Shown here: positions 54,902 through 61,632 of the stretch, piece after piece
Layout of the letters: each line of letters begins with the position of its first letter
Position numbering within the stretch: the stretch's first letter is position 1
Assembly: GCA_046160825.1 (NCBI GenBank)
Contig: JBJXHC010000097.1
Location: forward strand, 1-64,000
Direction: 5' to 3'
Origin: JBJXHC01 sp046160825
GTDB lineage: Bacteria > Bacteroidota > Ignavibacteria > UBA10030 > UBA6906
DNA: 64,000 nucleotides
The notes under the pieces: generated by a model
What the model was told of the DNA's origin: nothing
What the model saw: only the letters and a program-made list of their open reading frames with translations
Database searches by the model: none
Program-made: the position numbers and the translations under genes

Positions 54902-55447
54902 CTATTTCTTTAATCTGACATCTTTCCTGCAACGCAGCATGCCATCTTCTTCACGTTCAAGGGGACGAATCGTCCCGAATGTTCCCAACTTTCGAGAATC
55001 TCCAACAGCCCTCTCAGTCAGAAACGGATCACCTTCAAACATAAGTTCGTCATATTGTTTTGAGTACCCCATACCTGAAAGTACATAGTGAACATGAGCG
55101 GGATTCCGTGTTGATGGGTACGACCCCGGTTTGATCGTTCGGTATTTATACTCCCCGTTGGCATTTGTTTTCATGGTCCCCTGTAAGCGGGGATCACCCG
55201 GCCCGTCTGATTTCCGGCGGTAGTTTCCTTCAGTGTCTGTGTGATAAACATGGACAATAATTCCAGGTACCGGGGTTGTTCCATCTTCTGCATAGACCGT
55301 TCCGTGGACAATCATTGGCTCGCCGGGTTCATCTTTTCCGCCAATTACTATTCCCGCGGAGATTTCCTTCTGGTTTCCACCAGAAGAAGCCTTGAGCGCA
55401 CCGATCCCAAAGGATACCATAGCAAGAACGAAAATAATGGTCTTCAT
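54902..55447 (-). CDS. Secreted intradiol-dioxygenase-like protein
   Basis: A 181-residue protein with signal peptide (MKTIIFVLAMVSFGIGALKA) and a domain like the catalytic domain of intradiol ring-cleavage dioxygenases. The four ferric ligands are kept: Tyr76 (GNYRRK), Tyr110 (KPGSYPS), His118 and His120 (PAHVHY). The N-terminal cap of true catechol dioxygenases is absent, as in other exported short forms, so it may act on an unusual phenol or lack activity on catechols. It is 22 bases after yceI, under the ECF-type promoter at 56115-56147. Confidence 0.8.
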   Translation of the reverse strand: MKTIIFVLAMVSFGIGALKASSGGNQKEISAGIVIGGKDEPGEPMIVHGTVYAEDGTTPVPGIIVHVYHTDTEGNYRRKSDGPGDPRLQGTMKTNANGEYKYRTIKPGSYPSTRNPAHVHYVLSGMGYSKQYDELMFEGDPFLTERAVGDSRKLGTFGTIRPLEREEDGMLRCRKDVRLKK

Positions 55448-55469
55448 ATTTCTCCCATTCTAAAGTGAG

Positions 55470-56072
55470 TTACCGGCGGGCCGATGCTCCGCCGCTTGCA
55501 GCTCCTATCATCATGTGAATCGTAACCTCGTTCCCGATCATCGTCATCCCCGGAGCAATACCATAATCATTACGGTCAATCGTGAACGTGGTTTCAAAGC
55601 CGATCAGTTCTCCAATATCTCCGACCTTTGTGGTTCCCAAAATTCTCACGGGCACCGTGATGCGTTTGGTGATGTCCCGTATCGTAAAATCGCCCGTTAC
55701 AAGCAGCGTGTCTTTGCCGCCCGATCGTGCGCTTGTGCTTTTGAATGTCATGAGGGGATAGCGCGCCGAATGGAGGAGATCAGGTGACTTGATTGCACCA
55801 TCACGATCACCGTTTCGACTATCGACGCTTCCCGTCTTGATGCTGAAGTCAACGGCAGTTGCCGATGGCTGGCCCGCATCATACGTAATTGATCCGGAAT
55901 AGTCACGAAACCTTCCTTCCTCTTTGAATACAACCCATTTGTAGATGGTGAAACCTATGTTCGAATCTTCAGCGCGCACGTGATATGTCGTGGGCTTCGC
56001 AAGAATGGATGAAGAAGTGGCGACAAATACGGCTGCAACGATAATAATACTGAACATGCGATGTGCAAGCAT
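55470..56072 (-). CDS. YceI-family periplasmic lipocalin-like protein
   Basis: A 200-residue exported protein of the YceI family, beta barrels that bind polyisoprenoids such as ubiquinone- or menaquinone-type lipids. A signal peptide (residues 1-25) is followed by TTYHVRAEDSNIGFTIYKW, the GRFRDYSGSI strand, SARYPLMTFKSTSA, LTIRD-like DFTIRDITKRITVPV and GFETTFTIDRNDYGI. Length is typical. It is the first gene of the pair with the dioxygenase-like gene and lies below a promoter shared with the ECF sigma gene, so it is a probable target of that sigma factor. Confidence 0.92.
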   Translation of the reverse strand: MLAHRMFSIIIVAAVFVATSSSILAKPTTYHVRAEDSNIGFTIYKWVVFKEEGRFRDYSGSITYDAGQPSATAVDFSIKTGSVDSRNGDRDGAIKSPDLLHSARYPLMTFKSTSARSGGKDTLLVTGDFTIRDITKRITVPVRILGTTKVGDIGELIGFETTFTIDRNDYGIAPGMTMIGNEVTIHMMIGAASGGASARR

Positions 56073-56114
56073 ACGTCCTCCTGAGGTGAGTGAAAATCAA
56101 CCGGCGTTCGTAAA

Positions 56115-56147
56115 GTAAGATACCGCTGGAGCAGCGAGGGTTTGAAT
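56115..56147 (-). promoter_or_regulatory. ECF-type promoter of yceI and the dioxygenase-like gene
   Basis: On the minus strand ATTCAAACCC (56138-56147), 12 bases, CGGTATCTTAC (56115-56125). Both boxes and the 12-base spacing are identical to the site before the sigma gene at 57884-57916, while the spacer differs. The -10 box ends 43 bases above the yceI ATG. Confidence 0.8.
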
Positions 56148-56184
56148 GGAACGAGAAGGGATCCGAAATAAAAAAACCGGGGAA

Positions 56185-57303
56185 TTACATTGACCACCAA
56201 TGCGCGTCAAGCCCCAGTTCTTCGGACCAGGCTTGCACCATTTTTTTATCTCCCTCGATGATACCGTTGCACGTAACGCCCTTCGGAGGAGGCGCAAGTA
56301 CGGCGAGGCGGTTATAGATCCGCACACGATCACCGGCGTGCGTTCGAGAGAGAAGATGGAACAGTGTTACCGCGTCTTTCGGACGGGCTTCGTCAATAAG
56401 AATCTGAAGCGTCGTCTGGGACGGGCTTGCAAAATCAAACTCAGAAATTGCATGCTTGAAGCGTGGCGTGGCATCGTCATAGTAAGGCGTACCAGGCCCG
56501 ATACCGGGACGCGTCTCGCATTGTGCCCCGGCAGGAATAATGGATGAACGACCCGCAAGTTCCAACGCAACCCATCCGGCGGTCACCTTGAGTATCCCGC
56601 CTCCATTGTCATCAACTTGTAATGTGTAGGCACATCCAAGATCAATCGCCGTTGCCGAGGGGGTTTCCACAAAGAAAAGGCGCGGGGGTGCCCAGATAGT
56701 CGCGCGGATCGTCCCTTTTGCCAGTGCGATGCGATGGTCGGACGACTTGGATTCGATGAGCCGCAAACGCGTGTTCGGCTCAATTTCTAATTCACCAATC
56801 GTTCCAACATCCAGCTTTGCTCGTGATGTAGCGTCAGTTTCCAGCCAATCCCCCACTCCAAGCTCTGCGATTTCGTCCATCAGGTTGGACCCAATGACCG
56901 GCATGCCTTCGAGCCTGGCAACTTTCCAGGAGGGACTGGTAAAGAGCACACTCGCCCAGAAAGCTCCTCCAATGACAATCACGACGCTTGCAGCGAGAGT
57001 GAGACGCTTGGTCCAACCAAATCGTCTTCGCGGCATGTTACCAATTGCAGAGCTTGCGGGATGATGAAGAATATTGGAATGCTCTGCTTCAATCTGCGCC
57101 GAGATTCCCGGCCAGAGATCACGCGGAGGAGTGAGGCTGCTGGGAAGCTCGCGGACATCATCGCGCAAGATACGCAGATGCTTCATCTCATTGCGGCAGC
57201 GGATGCACTCTGCAAGGTGTGCCTCAACGCGGTGACGTTGTTCAACGCTCAAAACGCCATCCAGGTAATCGTGCAGGTGTTCTTCGGTTTCGTGGATGCT
57301 CAT
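56185..57303 (-). CDS. Anti-sigma factor with zinc-finger and FecR-like domains
   Basis: A 372-residue membrane protein. The cytoplasmic N-terminus has the zinc anti-sigma motif His29-x3-Cys33-x2-Cys36 (HLAECIRC). One membrane segment (about 100-121) is followed by a periplasmic FecR-like region (about 150-260) with LELAGRSSIIPAGAQC. Such proteins hold their sigma factor at the membrane until a periplasmic signal. The ATG at 57303 overlaps the sigma stop by ATGA, and a longer reading from 57357 is rejected. The residues after the FecR-like region (260-372) match nothing I know. Confidence 0.88.
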   Translation of the reverse strand: MSIHETEEHLHDYLDGVLSVEQRHRVEAHLAECIRCRNEMKHLRILRDDVRELPSSLTPPRDLWPGISAQIEAEHSNILHHPASSAIGNMPRRRFGWTKRLTLAASVVIVIGGAFWASVLFTSPSWKVARLEGMPVIGSNLMDEIAELGVGDWLETDATSRAKLDVGTIGELEIEPNTRLRLIESKSSDHRIALAKGTIRATIWAPPRLFFVETPSATAIDLGCAYTLQVDDNGGGILKVTAGWVALELAGRSSIIPAGAQCETRPGIGPGTPYYDDATPRFKHAISEFDFASPSQTTLQILIDEARPKDAVTLFHLLSRTHAGDRVRIYNRLAVLAPPPKGVTCNGIIEGDKKMVQAWSEELGLDAHWWSM

Positions 57304-57863
57304 CGTCCCAATGCCTCCCTCAACAATTTGCGTGCCCGGTGGAGTTGCGCTTTGCACGTTCCGGTGGCAAGACCCATCCGTTCTGCAATCTCGTCATGTC
57401 GATAGCCTTCAATGTCATGAAGAACCAGAATAGCCCTTGCTTGCGGCGGCAACGCACCAATGGCCTTTTCGATGTCCATCGCAGATTCAGGTGATGACTG
57501 ATGAGCACCAACATCCGGAAGTTCTTCCATCACCATGACTCTTCCCGTCCTCCGCCGCTCGCTTCGAAGATCCACCAACACCACATTGACGGTGACACGA
57601 TGAAGCCAGGATGCGAAGGCGCTCTCCCAACGAAACGAGCCGATCATCTGCCAGACGCGGACAAAGACATCCTGGGTTAACTCGGCGGCGCGGTCGCTGT
57701 CGGCAATGATCCGAAGACAAAGCGCGTACACACGGCCAGCATGCCCGCGATAGAGCAACTCAAATGCTGCTTTGTCGCCGGTCTGTGCCCTGCGTACGAG
57801 CTCGTCTGTGCTTTCGTGCTGTTCCGGCCCCAGGAGGGACTCCCGTTGTGCCACGCTCACCAT
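57300..57863 (-). CDS. ECF-type RNA polymerase sigma factor
   Basis: A 187-residue sigma factor of the extracytoplasmic-function group: region 2 (about residues 25-95, AFELLYRGHAGRVYAL, AAELTQDVFVRVWQM) and region 4 (about 130-180, LPPQARAILVLHDIEGYRHD, GLATGTCKAQLHRARKLL); region 3 is missing as expected. It overlaps the anti-sigma gene by 4 bases, so the pair is translationally coupled. It carries the same ATTCAAACCC-N12-CGGTATCTTAC promoter as the yceI pair, which implies it drives its own expression. Confidence 0.95.
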   Translation of the reverse strand: MVSVAQRESLLGPEQHESTDELVRRAQTGDKAAFELLYRGHAGRVYALCLRIIADSDRAAELTQDVFVRVWQMIGSFRWESAFASWLHRVTVNVVLVDLRSERRRTGRVMVMEELPDVGAHQSSPESAMDIEKAIGALPPQARAILVLHDIEGYRHDEIAERMGLATGTCKAQLHRARKLLREALGR

Positions 57864-57883
57864 GATGTGCCTGATTAACGGTT

Positions 57884-57916
57884 GTAAGATACCGGTCAGG
57901 TGAAAAGGGTTTGAAT
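57884..57916 (-). promoter_or_regulatory. ECF-type promoter of the sigma/anti-sigma operon
   Basis: On the minus strand ATTCAAACCC (57907-57916), 12 bases, CGGTATCTTAC (57884-57894), identical in boxes and spacing to 56115-56147. The predicted leader is only about 15 bases. Confidence 0.8.
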
Positions 57917-58010
57917 AGGATTCCAGAAAAGTTAACTGATTTGGTGCAGTACGGCAATACTTCAGCCATGTCTTTCAGGGATCATCCTGAACGATTTCAT
58001 TATTTTCCAG

Positions 58011-58045
58011 TAGAAACACAAACAGGCGCCTCACTGGACGCCTGT
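58011..58045 (-). terminator. Rho-independent terminator after the bacilliredoxin gene
   Basis: ACAGGCG (58022-58028) pairs with CGCCTGT (58039-58045) around a 10-base loop. Read on the minus strand it is followed by TTGTGTTTCT. It lies 26 bases past the bacilliredoxin stop and shields the sigma operon from read-through. Confidence 0.75.
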
Positions 58046-58071
58046 CGTGTTTTTAGAGAAGGATGCAGAAT

Positions 58072-58518
58072 TTATTGCGCAGGCGTGGTTTCCGTCTTCG
58101 TGCTCAGTTCTTTCAATGTCTCAATCAGATGCTGCGAAATCTGAAGCGCATCGCGGCTTTCAATCTGGAACCGCGGAACGAAATGCACAAGTTGGCCATC
58201 CTTGAAGAATGCCATTGCCGGCGATGACGGCGGGATATTCCCCATAATCTCCCTGAGTCTGGCCGTTGCTTCAACATCACCGCCCGCGAATACCGTCGTC
58301 AGGTGGTCCGGCTTGAAGGGCGATTGCTTTAACGCCATCGCGATACCGGGACGCGCTTTGCCAGCCGCGCATCCGCAAACCGAGTTGACGACAATGAAGT
58401 TCAATCCCTTGTCCTCGTTGATTGATTTGTCGACTGCGGCGGGTGTATTCAATTCTCTGAACCCAATTCTTGTCAGTTCATCTCGAAATGGTTGGATCAT
58501 TACTGGATCATATCTCAT
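58072..58518 (-). CDS. BrxA/BrxB-family bacilliredoxin
   Basis: A 148-residue thioredoxin-like protein of the BrxA/BrxB (DUF1094) family, with the CGC motif Cys48-Gly-Cys50 in VNSVCGCAAGKARPG. Characterised members remove bacillithiol from protein thiols; whether this organism makes bacillithiol is not visible here. Other marks are MPSPAMAF-like NIPPSSPAMAFFKDGQLVHFVPR. It follows aconitase by 54 bases and is probably co-transcribed, which would suit protection of an Fe-S enzyme. Confidence 0.9.
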   Translation of the reverse strand: MRYDPVMIQPFRDELTRIGFRELNTPAAVDKSINEDKGLNFIVVNSVCGCAAGKARPGIAMALKQSPFKPDHLTTVFAGGDVEATARLREIMGNIPPSSPAMAFFKDGQLVHFVPRFQIESRDALQISQHLIETLKELSTKTETTPAQ

Positions 58519-58572
58519 TGCTTCATCTCCATAAAAATCTGTGCATGAATTTGGAACTCTACCTTCTACAAC

Positions 58573-60996
58573 CTATTTCCGGCGTTTCTGGTTCCGTTTG
58601 GTTTTCGCCTTCTTGGCCAGCGGCTTTGCTACTTTCTTTGTTTTCAGTTTGATTTTTCGTTTCGGCTTTGCCTTGGTAGCTTTCTTCTTTGCTGCCGGAC
58701 GTTTCTTTGATGTTTTCCTCTTCTCAACATTCGGCTTCTTCAACTGGCCTGCAATCAGGTTCAGGGCGCTACCGGCTTTGAACCACTCGATCTGGTTTTC
58801 ATTGAACGTATGGTTGAGCAAACACTCGTCGATGGTGCCATCCGAGTGTTTCAGGAGGAGCCGTAGCGGGACACCGGGGGCAAATCTCGACAATCCAACT
58901 ATTGAGGCCTTGTCGTCTTCGCGCACCTTGTCGTAGTCATTGGGACTTGCAAACGTTAGCGGAAGCATTCCCTGCTTCTTCAGGTTGGTCTCATGGATGC
59001 GCGCAAAGCTCTTCACAACGATCGCCTTGCCACCAAGCCAGCGAGGTTCCATCGCAGCATGCTCTCGACTCGATCCTTCTCCATAATTTTCATCTCCAAC
59101 CACAATCCAGCCGAGTCCGCGTGCTTTGTACTCTCGTGCGACGGCTGAGAAATCCTTGATCTCCCCGGTGAAAACATTCTTTCCCTTGCCGATGTCGTCA
59201 CTGTAGGCATTCACCGCGCCGATGAACATGTTGTTGGAAATATTGTCGAGATGGCCTCTATACTTCAACCACTTGCCTGCGGGAGAGATATGATCGGTCG
59301 TACACTTCCCCTTTGCTTTGAGCAGCACCGGAAGGTCGATAAAATCATTGCCGTCCCACGGTGCAAACGCTGAGAGCACTTGCAAGCGGTCACTCTTGGG
59401 AGAGACCTTCACAACTACTTTGGTTCCATTCTTCGCGGGAGCGGTATAGCCCTTTGCCCCTGGCGTAAACCCCTTGCGCGGTAATTCATTCCCGCTGGGA
59501 GGATCGAGCTTCACCAATTCGCCTTTCTCATTCACCAACGTGTCTGTAAGTGGATTGAATGTGAGTCGACCTGCAAGGGCAAAGGCAGTAACGATCTCCG
59601 GACTTGCAACGAACGCGTGCGTATCGGGATTCGCATCGTTGCGGCCGGCAAAATTGCGGTTAAACGATGTGATGATTGAGTTCTTATCACCCTTCTGCAC
59701 ATCATGCCTCTTCCATTGACCGATGCATGGACCGCAGGCGTTCGCCAATACCAGTCCGCCAATTTCGGTGAGGATTTTCAAATGTCCGTCACGCTCGATC
59801 GTTGCGCGAATCTGTTCCGAACCCGGCGTAATGGTGAACTCCGACTTCGCGTGGAGCCCCTTGCTCAAGGCCTGCCGTGCAATGCTGGTAGCCCGTTCGA
59901 TGTCTTCGTAGCTCGAGTTCGTGCAGCTTCCAATCAGAGCGACACGCAGTTCTTCCGGATAGTTGTTTGAGCGAACCGCATTTCCAAACTCGGAGATCTT
60001 CCAGGCCTTGTCGGGCGTGAAGGGGCCATTCACCAATGGCTCAAGCTCCGAGAGATTGATCTCGATAACCTGATCATAATATTTTTCCGGCGATTGAAGG
60101 ACTTCAGTATCCGGGCGGAGATGTTCAGCTATCTTGTCGGCGAGTTTTGCAACGGCAGCTCTGCCGGTTGCGTTCAAGTAGTCTGCCATTCGGGAATCGT
60201 ACGGGAAGATCGAAGTCGTTGCACCGACTTCAGCACCCATATTGCAGATAGTTCCTTTTCCCGTCGCCGAGATGGACTTCGTTCCTTCACCAAAATACTC
60301 CACGATGGCACCTGTTCCGCCTCGTACAGTGAGAATGCCTGCAACTTTGAGAATAACATCCTTGGCTGAAGTCCAGCCGCTGAGAGAGCCAGTCAACTTC
60401 ACGCCAATGACTTTCGGGAATTTCAGCTCCCACGGCATCCCCGACATCACGTCAACCGCATCCGCTCCACCGACGCCAATGGCGATCATACCAAGTCCGC
60501 CGGCGTTGGGCGTGTGCGAATCGGTCCCAATCATCATACCGCCGGGGAATGCGTAATTCTCCAGAACTACTTGATGGATAATCCCCGCACCCGGCTTCCA
60601 GAATCCAATGCCGTACTTGTTTGAAACTCCGGCAAGAAAATCGAACACCTCTTTGTTATCCGTGAACGCCTGAGCCAAATCTGCACGAGCGCCAACCTGC
60701 GCTTGAATCAAGTGGTCGCAATGCACTGTGCTTGGAACTGCCACGGTTGGAATACCTGCTGACATGAACTGTAACAGTGCCATCTGTGCCGTTGCATCCT
60801 GCATTGCCACTCGATCTGGTGCAAGGTCAACGTATGTCTTGCCACGCTCCGCAGCCTGCTCCACCGGTTGCCAGTAGTGTGCATAGACAATTTTTTCGGA
60901 AAGCGTGAGCGGACGACCCACCACTTTGCGGCTGGCCTCTATGCGATCCGGGAACTGACTGTATGCCTTCTTAATGAGGTCAAGATCAAATATCAT
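58573..60996 (-). CDS. acn: Aconitate hydratase with Lys/Arg-rich C-terminal tail
   Basis: Interconverts citrate and isocitrate in the TCA cycle with a 4Fe-4S cluster. Cluster Cys residues are in IGSCTNSSYEDI and CGPCIGQW; TDSHTPNAGGLGMIAIGVGG and the swivel domain ending in WFKAGSALNLIAG are also seen. It looks like the mitochondrial-type AcnA branch. The ordinary core of about 750 residues is followed by a 58-residue tail (codons at 58576-58749) with 30 Lys/Arg and one acidic residue, not normal in aconitase. The ATG at 60996 is about 40 bases below a strong promoter; an upstream in-frame TTG at 61086 precedes that promoter and is rejected. Confidence 0.93.
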   Translation of the reverse strand: MIFDLDLIKKAYSQFPDRIEASRKVVGRPLTLSEKIVYAHYWQPVEQAAERGKTYVDLAPDRVAMQDATAQMALLQFMSAGIPTVAVPSTVHCDHLIQAQVGARADLAQAFTDNKEVFDFLAGVSNKYGIGFWKPGAGIIHQVVLENYAFPGGMMIGTDSHTPNAGGLGMIAIGVGGADAVDVMSGMPWELKFPKVIGVKLTGSLSGWTSAKDVILKVAGILTVRGGTGAIVEYFGEGTKSISATGKGTICNMGAEVGATTSIFPYDSRMADYLNATGRAAVAKLADKIAEHLRPDTEVLQSPEKYYDQVIEINLSELEPLVNGPFTPDKAWKISEFGNAVRSNNYPEELRVALIGSCTNSSYEDIERATSIARQALSKGLHAKSEFTITPGSEQIRATIERDGHLKILTEIGGLVLANACGPCIGQWKRHDVQKGDKNSIITSFNRNFAGRNDANPDTHAFVASPEIVTAFALAGRLTFNPLTDTLVNEKGELVKLDPPSGNELPRKGFTPGAKGYTAPAKNGTKVVVKVSPKSDRLQVLSAFAPWDGNDFIDLPVLLKAKGKCTTDHISPAGKWLKYRGHLDNISNNMFIGAVNAYSDDIGKGKNVFTGEIKDFSAVAREYKARGLGWIVVGDENYGEGSSREHAAMEPRWLGGKAIVVKSFARIHETNLKKQGMLPLTFASPNDYDKVREDDKASIVGLSRFAPGVPLRLLLKHSDGTIDECLLNHTFNENQIEWFKAGSALNLIAGQLKKPNVEKRKTSKKRPAAKKKATKAKPKRKIKLKTKKVAKPLAKKAKTKRNQKRRK

Positions 60997-61042
60997 TCGA
61001 GAAATCCTTTGAGGGGTTACATGTGAAGACAAATCTGATTCA

Positions 61043-61071
61043 AATATACGGAGAGTGTGAGTTGAGTGCAA
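61043..61071 (-). promoter_or_regulatory. Sigma70-type promoter of the aconitase gene
   Basis: TTGCAC, 17 bases, TATATT on the minus strand. Predicted start about 61036. It sets the aconitase start at 60996. Confidence 0.65.
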
Positions 61072-61301
61072 GATGAGTTCATTCAACGACCGTAGTGCTG
61101 CGCGAGCGACGAACCTCTATGGAAACTCATCCACCACATCGTGCATCCGATAAAGTCTTGGTCACCTATTGTGATTTCGCGCTTTCTGCTTTTTTACCTT
61201 TGCTTCTTTGCGCCTTTGCGTGATCACTCAGCCGGGTTGGTTGCAATAGAATGCATTTTTTGGTAATTTTCAGCAATCTTAAGGGAGTTTGCGCCACACC
61301 C
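61072..61301. other. Intergenic region between aconitase promoter and clpS
   Basis: No gene seen. It holds a run of three CTTTGC units (about 61196-61220), a simple repeat common between genes in many bacteria. No convincing plus-strand promoter for clpS was found; TTGCAA-N17-TAATTT near 61240 is a weak candidate. Confidence 0.6.
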
Positions 61302-61580
61302 ATGCCTGAGAAACCTCTAGAACAGCACGACGATCAGGAAGAAGTCATTATCGAAGAGCCTGCGAAAGTCATTCTCTTCAATGACAACGTCCATTCGTTT
61401 GAGGAAGTGATTGTCCAACTTATCAAGGCGATCAAGTGTACTCAGAGCAAAGCGGAAGGCCTTGCATCGGAAGTCCACAATACGGGAAAAGCCGTGGTGT
61501 ATGCCGGCGATTTGCTCCGCTGCATGGATGTGAGCAGTGTGCTGGAGGAAATACGGTTGATGACGCAGATTGAAGTGTAA
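61302..61580 (+). CDS. clpS: ClpS, Clp protease N-end-rule adaptor
   Basis: A 92-residue adaptor that delivers N-end-rule substrates to ClpA/ClpC with ClpP. KVILFNDNVHSFEEVIVQLIKA has the family's N-terminal strand with the NDN-(x)-H-S/T segment, and the helix AEGLASEVHNTGKAVVYAG has the His of the substrate pocket. The ATG at 61302 is chosen because earlier in-frame residues are not family-like; AAGGGAG lies some 14 bases before it. The clpA, clpC and clpP genes are not in the window. Confidence 0.93.
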   Translation: MPEKPLEQHDDQEEVIIEEPAKVILFNDNVHSFEEVIVQLIKAIKCTQSKAEGLASEVHNTGKAVVYAGDLLRCMDVSSVLEEIRLMTQIEV

Positions 61581-61632
61581 AATCAAGGCAAAAGGTAAAA
61601 GTAAAAATATAAAATGAAGACTGATGACTGAT

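Noticed and set aside
61188..61222. CTTTGC triple as a regulatory site for clpS
   Set aside because: This simple run is common in intergenic sequence of many bacteria and is not placed like an operator.
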